Positions 46,801-56,400 of a stretch of 64,000 nt of DNA are shown here, piece by piece. Under the pieces are notes generated by a model. It was not told the DNA's origin and did no database searches. It saw only the letters and a program-made list of their open reading frames with translations. Each line of letters starts with the position of its first letter. Position 1 is the first letter of the stretch. Both the position numbers and the translations under genes were made by a program. This DNA is from Luidia sarsii. Taxonomy: Eukaryota > Echinodermata > Asteroidea > Paxillosida > Luidiidae. Location of the stretch: assembly GCA_949987565.1 (NCBI GenBank), contig OX465113.1, positions 4,798,547 through 4,862,546 on the forward strand. Reading direction: 5' to 3'.

Positions 46801-49800
46801 TTGGTTATAGTAGAAACCTCGCACTGAAATATTTCTGCCTAAAATGCAAGTCCTGAAAACTCTGCAGGACCTCTGTCAAAAACAAGAATGATCTTGTTAC
46901 AGTAAAAATGCAAGATCCTCTAACTTTTACAGATGTTTATATCCAAGTCGCTGCTTAATTAATAAATGTGGACAAATTCAGAGGGTGGGATGTTGAAATG
47001 CTGGCAGGACCTTCACAAAGGTATTCTCATATCAATTCATTTGTCGAATTTGGACACCTGTATTCTATATCAATTTGCATCAAAATTGTCTCAATCCTGT
47101 CTGAAGACATGCTTGAATGTATACATGGTCCCTAGAGGGGGAGGTTAAGTTTGATGCTGGGGAGAAAAGGAAACTTTACTTTTCAATGGCTTCATTGATG
47201 ATGTGTGTACGGGCCTTGTTGAAGATTTCATTCAGTTGCTCCGATACTTTGCTGTGGTTCTGCTCACGGTCATAATCTTCAATTTCCTTTCCCGAAAGCT
47301 GTCAATCAGAGAAGACAGAAACAGGGTGTGATTGAGTGGCAGCAGATTGGGTTAGGGGTCAGGGGTCAGGGGTCATAGTTTCAATAGAAGTTTTTCAGTC
47401 ACATGCTTTTTGCCGGTCAGCGTGGATGTACTTGGAACGCGCATGCCTTCGAGTCATGAAATGTCCAATGGAAATACTCAGATTCGATATGTGCATGCGC
47501 TTCTGTGGATTTGGACGCTGCTGTGGACATGCTAATTAGACTTTGGCGGTCAAGTGACGTCATATGAAAAACCTCTATAGGCTTCTTAGTACAGATAGAT
47601 TACTGATAGAGTTGGTCAGTGGGCCAGCATCTCACCTTGAGCAGCAAGCCAAGGCATTTCAAGTTTCCCGTGCTGGCGTTGTGCACCAGAGACTCCATGA
47701 GCTCTTTCAGGGCCACTCTGTAGATATTGATTCTCTGTGGAGGTTTGCCACCACGAACCTGGAGCTGATAAAAACAAGATGCAAGACAAACAGGGATAGG
47801 TTTTCACAAAGTATCCAAAGAGTGTTGCAAACAGGACCTGCCATTTTGATCTGAGCAGGACTCATTTCAGACCCATTAGAGGGCTGGCTTTTCAATCAAG
47901 CAAGACCTTTCTCAAGAAGCAGAATGCCGTTGAGAAAGCTTCTGCTGGGATCGAAACAAATTCAACATCTTCTCTGAGCACTGCCAATGTTTCATGCCAT
48001 GTTCTTTGGGTTGATAACAATCTACTGATAGCACTTGAAGGCTAACCAATTAGGAAAAGTACATTAGCGTTCACTGCAGCAAATACTTCATCAGATGCAT
48101 TTGATTAAGTAGTTTTTGCTATGTAAGCTTATGCACTCTTCCCAACTGGTCAGTCTTCAAGTCAGATGTATCCGATGAAGAAGTTGTTGTCACGAAAGCT
48201 AAATGCACTCTTCCCAACTGATTAGTCTAGAAGTACTGTATCCTTAACCAATATCCGCCTGACTGGTCACAGCACATAAACAAAACAAACCCAAACAAAC
48301 TATATACCATTGGAAACTGGAAAGAGTATGAAATTTACTTCATTATGATACCAGAACATCTAAAATATATTAAACCATATCAACAGAACAGTGAATGGGA
48401 AAACCCAATCATTTTCACAAACCTAAAAATAGACCAGGGAATTTCACGTAGTTCGGCGTTTGTAGCTTTTCTTTGTCCTACGGGAAATCCCATAACTCGG
48501 CGGATATTGGTTGAGTTGTCATTATTCATCAGATTTGTACACATCCTATTTGAGGGTGGCAGTTTTTCCGGGGTTGAGGGGGGGATGGGTTAGGAGGGAA
48601 GTGAACTTACCTCTGAGGTTAGGAAGAGCTCAGCTAGGAACATGGTGACCCCGTGTAACCTGGTCATGGTGCTTGGGTCTTTGGCCATCTCCTCTCGACT
48701 CTCCACCGCCTGCTTTACTCTATTGGGATTTTTTGGGTAGAAGTGTGGACTTCCTTTACAAACAAGTCAATTTACCTTGTGAGGCTTGTAACAGTATAAC
48801 AATGCAAATGCATTAGGTCTGTAGTGCCTTTGCCTTGCTCAGGACAACAGTGGATTGTACATGTGGTTCTACTAGGCATAACCAAAACTGGAGGCCTGGG
48901 ACCTACCTCTGATTAATACTGCTGCGGAATTTGCCGACCGTAGACGGAAGGTTGAGGTGCGAGGAGAGGTAGTCGCATGTCTTGGCCCCAGTATATCTGA
49001 AGTTTGGCTCCAGCACCGACTGGTGAAGGGAATTGGACAACGAGTTACGGCAAATTGACTGTAAACTTATGATCAATTGTAAGGTGATGAATGATTCACT
49101 GAAACTATACAATCATCAGAAGCAATGCTGGAGAGAGAATGCTGTCGTACACATTTGATAACAGTTTTTAAAATTCAACTGCCTGCTGAGCCAGTTGGGG
49201 ATGATCACTGCTAAAAGCTCAGATAGATGATCTAACCGACCAAAGTCTGATGTACATGTATAAAGGGAGGGCTGGAATACTCTGTACCATTTGAGGATTG
49301 TCAGTACTAGCCTGGCAAGGGGTACAAGGAAGACAAAGCAGTCAGGATAATGTTTGAGACAGCACTGAAGCATGTTGAGTAACCTGACCCTAACCACTCC
49401 ATCCAGGCAGGGGGAGTCAGTCCGTTACCCAGTGGGGTGTCTAATGGGTCACTCACATCAACATTGAAAGAGCATCAATCAAACCTTTGCATTCAACAAA
49501 CACAAAAAGATACCTTACAAAAATTACTTTTAAGCCCCTACACAACATTGGTAAAATCGAAAAACAGAAATGTTCACAGATTTACATGAAACTTATACAG
49601 TTTGAAGAAGGTTGTAGTAGAAACCTCTCACTGAAATATTTCTGCCTAAAATGTTGTATTTTGGGAGAAACGAGTAAAAGAAATAGTTTACCCGGTACGT
49701 ATCACTGAGATCTAAACTATTTGTCGGAACAGTACGGCGTTGAATGCGGCTTTTTTTGCGAAACAAAAACAAAAACGGTTGGCGGATTGAGCTGAAATGT

Positions 49801-51004
49801 TCACAGGTGTGCTATTTCATGCATACGTTGGATCAGACAACGTATGGATGCTATTCTTTGACCTCGGGGTGTAGGGGCTTTAAGGCACCTAGGAACAGAG
49901 GAAAGTATAATAATATGAGTATTACATACCTGCTCAAAGATAATATCAGTGACTTCATTCAAATCCTGGTCTGTCTGTATGGAGCCATTCAGCCTCTCAG
50001 TCAGTGACCTCATGAGTCCATTGAACTGGCCGGGGTTCATGCTGAGTTCGGACAGGATGTCCCTCACCGTGGTCAAAATGTCTGCATTATTCGTGTACTG
50101 GTCATTTGTATACTGAGCCTGCTGCAAATACAAAATGACAAAAAGGGACATCGTTTAGGGCAGGGCCAAATTATCAGATTCATTAACATCAGTAGTACCA
50201 GAGTAGAAGAGGACAGAGTATCCACGTGCCCTGCCAATAGTTTGCTAACTACCAAACCTCACCTAAGCAAGCCAAATCTCACATGAGCAAGCCAAACTTC
50301 ACCTGAGCAAGACAAACTTCACCTGAGCAAGCCAAACTTCACCTCACCTGAGCAAGCCAAACCTCACCTGAGCAAGCCAAACTTCACCTGAGCAAGCCAA
50401 ACTTCACCTGAGCAAGCCAAACTTCACCTGAGCAAGCCAAACTTCACCTGAGCAAGCCAAACTTCACCTGAGCAAGCCAAACTTCACCTGAGCAAGGCAA
50501 ACCTCACCTGAGCAAGCCAAACCTCACCTGAGCAAGCCAAACCTCACCTGAGCAAGCCAAGCCTCACCTGAGCAAGGCAAACCTCACCTGAGCAATCCAA
50601 ACCTCACCTGAGCAAGCCAAACCTCACCTGAGCAAGGCAAACCTCACCTGAGCAAGCCAAACTTCACCTGAGCAAGACAAGCCTCACCTGAACAAGCTAA
50701 ACCTCACCTGTGCAAGGCAAACCTCAAAAGAAAGACAAGCTTTACCTGAGCAAGGAAAACCTCACCCGAGCAAAAACAACTCACATGGGCAAGGAAAACC
50801 TCACCTGAGCAAAAAAAACCTCACCTGATCATCGCCATTGGACCACTGCTGTGGACCAGTCTGTGCGTTGCTACAGTTTCCTGCCCAGGGCTTGCCCGGC
50901 ACAAACTCGGGGGGTCCGTTGCCAGACCACTGCTGCTGCTGCACTTTGGGGTCCCACCACTTTCCAGGCACAAAGGGAGCTGCGGCTGCTGACAAAGAAC
51001 TCAT
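43809..51004 (-). CDS. PAIP1: PAIP1, poly(A)-binding-protein-interacting protein 1, complete
   Basis: Ten coding exons: 51004-50825, 50118-49930, 49019-48907, 48719-48611, 47764-47636, 47298-47180, 46684-46513, 45189-45135, 44978-44837 and 43899-43809. They total 1299 nt, or 432 residues, with every phase consistent. The N-terminus has two PAM2-like sites (AAPFVPGKWW near 9-17 and PPEFVPGKPW near 31-40) for the MLLE domain of poly(A)-binding protein. The MIF4G helical domain covers about 70-300: LNEVTDIIFEQ, NFRYTGAKTCDYLSSHL, TMFLAELFL, RVALKELMESLV and LIELRAKRWG. The acidic C-terminus (ADDYEELDAEIQAAFSDF) matches the second PABP-binding site of the family. PAIP1 links PABP to eIF4A/eIF3 and stimulates translation. 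Introns carry large minisatellites and several MITEs. Confidence 0.96.
44020..44610. repeat. 19-bp minisatellite in the last PAIP1 intron
   Basis: About 30 copies of ggtctaactaggattgaaa with variants, including a recurring longer block with ctaccggtaactagaaacca at three places. Confidence 0.92.
45331..45588. mobile_element. TTAA-flanked MITE, left-truncated copy
   Basis: It shares gcatgaaatagcacacctgt and gtttcagctcaatccg with the 17.9-kb copy. It ends taggggct|ttaa at 45588. Confidence 0.7.
46172..46399. mobile_element. MITE, second copy of the 42.1-kb family
   Basis: Inverted ends ggccatttacgaaatgaagg and cttcatttcgtaaacggcc. The interior tracks the 42.1-kb copy closely, in the same orientation. 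Confidence 0.85.
46733..46848. mobile_element. TTAA-flanked MITE, right-truncated copy
   Basis: It begins TTAA|agcccctactcaacattgg and carries aaacagaaatgttcacagat and gaaatatttctgcctaaaat. The second half is missing. Confidence 0.75.
49534..49879. mobile_element. TTAA-flanked MITE, full copy in PAIP1
   Basis: It runs from TTAA|gcccctacacaac to gtaggggct|TTAA. Order and length (about 346 bp) match the 17.9-kb copy in reverse orientation. It sits in PAIP1 intron 2, close to the 49930 donor. Confidence 0.82.
50250..50824. repeat. 20-bp minisatellite that repeats the PAIP1 exon-1 splice donor
   Basis: About 27 copies of acctgagcaagccaaacctc. On the coding (minus) strand each unit reads tgctcag|gtgaggtttggct. 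The authentic donor of PAIP1 exon 1 at 50825 is gatcag|gtgagg, and the array starts directly at it. So every unit carries a strong consensus donor, CAG|GTGAGG. Confidence 0.93.
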
Positions 51005-51778
51005 GCTGGTCTACTGGTTCTAGATGCTCAACGTTTCTTCAACATCTGAGTCAAAATAGTCATATAAGTGAAGGGAAAACAACACTTACAGTTACACTGT
51101 CTGAAGTAAATACAAAAAACTGACTAAAATGACCTGCAATACATGCATCTCAAAAGTTAGGGGGCCTGATGTTTCGATCCTAGCAGGTTCTTTCTCAATT
51201 GGCAAAGTTAAAGTGTCTGTACTGTAAAATAAGGGTTTGAAAAACCATGGAGGAATAAGAATGGAAAAACCTAAAAAAAAAAAACTAACAAAAAATTAAA
51301 AATCCATGGTCCACGCACTAACCCTCACCCTCACCACAGGAGTCTGCAATGCATACCCTAAGCATGTTTTTAAATAAAATTGTAAATGTTGACAACTTTC
51401 TCATCTTTCAAATTAACTATACATTGTATACATGATGATATAATATAACATTTATATTATTTAATTGCTATCATGTATACACATACTTATTAATTTCATG
51501 GGGTACAGGAGAATGCCTTCCCAAAAACTACTCGCACAGTAATTTACAGATGAGTGTACATGTACCCGGTACATGTCTACACAGTAAGCCTATTGAAGTT
51601 CATGTGGATAGATGATAACTAATATTAAGTAATTTTATTGGCATATGAACTGGTCCCTCAAATGTACTTCTTGGCAAGATTTTAGTTTAAAATACCCACA
51701 CCATAAAAGTCTGGGGAAAACAAAAATGTAAATCCACAGTAGTCTAGACATAGATATTTTTTAGTCTGAGTAACTTGG

Positions 51779-51820
51779 ACCCTTACAATCGCCCTTTTTA
51801 AAAAGGGCGATTGTAAGGGT
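51779..51820. repeat. Perfect 42-bp palindrome
   Basis: The left arm acccttacaatcgcccttttt is followed with no spacer by its exact reverse complement. It has no relation to coding sequence. Confidence 0.95.
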
Positions 51821-51841
51821 TCAATTTACCTGGACTAGATA

Positions 51842-52040
51842 TTAATTATCGCAGTGGCTGTTGTTATGGCAGTCGTCCGTGTGGTTCCCTGACTTGATTG
51901 TATTTCGTCAGCATTGCAGGCTGGTTGAACCAGTCTATTAGCTGATAGTCTGGTTCCAAGAGCTAAACATCCTGACAAATACTGTGAAGTCAGGGAACCA
52001 CACGGACGACTGCCGTAACAACAGCCACTGCGATTAATTA
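51842..52040. mobile_element. Hairpin element with about 55-bp arms
   Basis: The arm tcgcagtggctgttgttatg plus gcagtcgtccgtgtggttcc plus ctgact is mirrored at about 51986-52035 with one mismatch. The loop is about 90 bp. AT-rich taatta lies at both outer ends. It is probably a small MITE. Confidence 0.85.
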
Positions 52041-52044
52041 TTAT

Positions 52045-53449
52045 GTAGAAAACAGACACTGTCTGCCATGGCCACTTGCCAAACAAAATGAACTTACAGT
52101 TTTCCAAAAAATCATGATTTTGTGACATGTGTGCAGGGCATATCTTGTACACAGCTGCATGCTGACACTGCTGACCGTCATTCAGTTGCGTAACAAAAAA
52201 ATCATGATTTTTGAGGAATACTACAAGTCCAATTTTTATGGCAAGCAGTTGTGCCAGACTGTTAATTTTCCACATAATTATTAGGTGGTCTGTTAAGGAT
52301 TTTTTTCCCACCCTTTTAAATGTTTTATTGTGAAGGTGTTAAACTAAAATCTGTCCTACTTCTCCATGCATATCACCCTGGACTATTCATTTCAACCATA
52401 AAATATCCATTACTACACAGACTGACAGAGCCTAACAAAGGTGTTGCATATTTTAATGCATTACAGCTATGAACTAAGTTTTAGTTGAATTACCTACCAG
52501 AAAAGAGCATAGAGTGCAGATTTTTAATCCGTGTACCACAGAGTAATTAGGCAGCAAACTAGTCACGTTATTTATCCGGCTCTCTAACTCTAATTCCATG
52601 ATCATTCTAATTTCTAAGTAGCCCACTTGACTCACTGAGCGTTAGTCACCATACGTACCGCGTCATTACATGTCATACACACAGTTTGTCAACAAACAAA
52701 ACATTCACTTCCATTCAACAATATTTCTAGAGACGAATTATTGCCCAAACAACTTCTCCTCGCTTGCGACAAGTAAGCTGACCATGTTCTACAATCGTAA
52801 TGCATTTTGTATAACACACATACTCAAGGAATATGAGGAAAATAGAGAAATAAATTACCAGAAATACGATGCTGGTTGAGAATTCTTCATCCCAAGCACA
52901 CTAGCAAAACATACACTTCTCTTTTCTTCGCTGGACTGTCAACCTCGTACCCTGCTGTGTCCCTCCAACAAACGCTATTCAGTAATGACTGCATTAAACA
53001 CGGATTCGAGGTTGATACTAAACTTGTTTTGTAGTCGAGTGTAGTGTTTTGTATGGATTTTGTTATGTCACACGATCCTTAGGGCAATTTACAATTTTTA
53101 GCTCACCAAACAGAGAAAACAAATATATAAAGGTACTTTTTTTCGTTTTACAAGTAAATTAATTAATGTGGCGTTTCTCCCCAAAACCTGGGTATCATAA
53201 TTTATACACGAATGGGGACTTGTAAAAGTCTATTCCGACTTTCAGAACCATGGTGCCTCTTTTCTTTGTAGAATGCATGGATTTTCTCCTTGTATGCCCT
53301 TGGGTACATGTCCTATTACTTTGCACGCATCACAAACGCGATCTATCCACGTGCTATATCTGACACCAGAAGCCGTGTTGGGTGGTTGGTTTGCCCTGAT
53401 TTTCTCCTCAGTTAGAACCGCAACAAGAAGTTCAAGACATTTTGCCAAA
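52045..53449. other. Divergent upstream region of PAIP1 (-) and BRIX1 (+)
   Basis: No coding exon is supported. The BRIX1 promoter should lie just left of 53450 and the PAIP1 promoter somewhere in 51.0-53.0 kb. On the PAIP1 strand ttttgactcag at about 51043 could be the acceptor of the first coding exon's 5' UTR part. Confidence 0.45.
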
Positions 53450-56400
53450 ATGGTGAAACGAAAGGCACAAGAAATGCTTATGAAGCACAAGAGAAGAAAG
53501 AGAACGATCCATGGCGTAAAACAGTCAAAGGCAAAAAATAAAGATACGGAGAAGGTAAGTCCACTGCACTGAGTGTGACTGTGACTTGTGTGTGAGTGTT
53601 GTGTTGGTTGTAATGTTGAGTCAATGAGTGTTGTATTTGTAGTTAGTTGTAAATAAATGTTGTAGTTACTACTTACTAATATACTACTATTACTAAGTAA
53701 TACTATTACTAGTCATTAGTTGTAGTACTTGTACAATTACTGGAGTCATGAACTGTGTACATCTATAGATAGTAATTAGTATAGCCTAGGTGGCGCTATT
53801 TATAATTTATATATAATAATTAATATCTCTTTGATAAGGATGGCAATACTGACAAATACTCCCCTTTCCTGTTGTTAATATTGTATTACTGTTTTTTGTT
53901 TGTCATCCGTTTCAATTGAAACGTCCGTAACAATGGTTCCATCCTTATCATATAAATTATAATGATATATATCAATAAATATCAAATATCATCAATATTA
54001 TCATATTTTAATTTATGATGATTTTATGGCAGAGTATATTATAATTTATATTGATCCTGCAATGCCAATGCCAACAGCATTCTTCCCGCAAACGCTATTC
54101 CCTACTCTGATAGGCAAACTGTCATTCACGTCGTGCCAGCTTTCTTGCCCAAAAGGTTATTCAGTTTTTTCAGGAACGACCTCCGGCAGAATAACCTTTC
54201 GGGCAAGAGAGCCGGCAACACATGGTGACAATTGGCCGATCAGAGTAAGGGACAGGCAGAATAGCGTTTGTGGGAAGAATGACGTTGCCTGATGATATAA
54301 CCTGCCTTTTTTTATCAATTATTCTTGAATGCACATCAACTAAATGCGATGATTTTCACTTATTTTCTTAACATTTGCTGAAGGGGTATTCTTCTCTCAT
54401 ACATGTCATAATAATTTAACACAATTGTCATAACTCATAAGGGATACATTGATAATCCTACAGAATTTATCAATACATAATTTATCCAAACCAGCTCATC
54501 AATACCAATCGTTGATTGAGATTTGAAGGTTTGCATGGTGAGAATAGCAGGATAAATAGGTTTGCGGAGACACCATGTAAATTCTCTTTTGTGAGTAAGT
54601 GTGGTTCTGAAAAGAACCGGAGGAACTCGACGTTTTGAACAGTGTGCTCTGCTCGTCTTCAGGAGACTGCTGGATTCCAACTGAGAGTGGGGCTTATGTA
54701 GTGTAGAGAGGGATCCTGGATCGTTGATTTGCCACTTGTTAAACTGAGGTGGCCCAACTCCCTAAGTACTCAATGATAGGCCACCAAAGTATGCACAAGA
54801 TCAGGCTAAATTCAAGGTAAAAACAGGCATGTACTGTAGGAAAGGGGGAGGTAATACAATATGTCAGGAGATGGATGGGGAGGGAAGCTAAAATACGGAG
54901 ATAAGAGTGACATTGTCTGTTTATTGATACTTTGATTGTTTGTTTACAGCGTACCTGGGTAAACAAGCAGAGGGTCCTGGTGTTTTCTGCAAGGGGTGTG
55001 TCCTACCGAGGTCGCCATCTCATGCTGGACCTACGAACGCTGATGCCACACGCTAAAGAAGGTTCGCGTGAAAGACAATTCTAGATCATGATTCAGATCA
55101 TGTACATGGTCTTTAGATTGTATTACAAATTTTTTTTTTCAGTTTTGATGAAATAATTTCTGTTTAATTCTGCTTCTGATGGTTGATTATTGTTTGTGTG
55201 ATTCCAGATGTCAAGATGAACAGCAGAGCAGGGATGTCCCAGATAAACGAGGTACATACATTGTATGTTACACAGTATGACTTAAATTTGGACTGGGTAA
55301 AAGTAAAACGTAGCACAAGAAAAGACAACACAACACTGCACCGCACTGCAAACAGTAGTGCAACGAAATGCAACACCACCAAACACAACACAACACAACC
55401 AAACAATACAACCAAACACAACACAACCAAACAATACAACTAAACACAACACAACCAAACAATACAACCAAACACAACACAACCAAACAATACAACCAAA
55501 CACAACACAACCAAACAATACAACCAAACACAACACAACCAAACAGCACAACCAAACACAACACAACGCAATGTAGCACATCACAGTCCAATGCAACGCT
55601 TAATTAAATCAGCAATTTGATTCCAATGTTGAGTTGATTTATCCTTAGCTGCTCTATTACAATTCCAAACAGATATGTGACATGAAGAACTGCAACAAGT
55701 GCATCTTCTTTGAGTGTCGCAAAAAGAAAGACCTGTTCATGTGGTAAGTGTTCAGCATTCACAATTGTTGGATTTTAAAGCTTCAACTCTTATAACGATT
55801 TCATTTAATTTCTAATTCACCCGAGGAAGGATAGTTCTCTTATTGCTCATCTCTTTGATTCCTCTTTGAATAACTTTTTGTTTTGTTTTCTGTCAGGATT
55901 GCGAACGTACCGCACGGACCTTCAGCCAAGTTTTTGATAGAGAACTGTAAGTGCTACTCTTAAAGCAGATGCATGTTCTTAAAGGTAGATCTTAGGGTTT
56001 GTACTGTCTTACTTAAGACTTCCAGGCAGGTCAAAGTTGGGCAAATGGACGTTGTGGTTTTCCTGAGTCTTGCTTGGATGGTCTTTGTGTGCTCTGTGCT
56101 GTGCTCTGATTAAAATGGTGTCATTCTGATTTTTTTTTATTGATTCTCTGCAGTGCACACCATGAGTGAGCTCAAACTGACTGGCAACTGTCTACGGGGC
56201 GCCAGACCGCTGCTGTCCTTCAGCAAGGAGTTTGATGAGACACCACAGCACAAGCTCCTGAAGGAACTCTTCATCCAGGTTAGTCTGGTGCCTGGTCCTC
56301 TGTCTCTGCCTTTGGGTGTTCCAGCCAAATAGATTCAAAAGTCTGTGGCTCAGTATCTTGCCAGATTGCCTGCTTAAAAAATTACAGGCAGCTTTGGGGG

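Noticed and set aside
55164..55607. Cysteine/valine-rich and asparagine/threonine-rich ORFs
   Set aside because: Translations of the 28-bp AC-rich array in BRIX1 intron 3. Only the 55208-55251 exon is real coding sequence.
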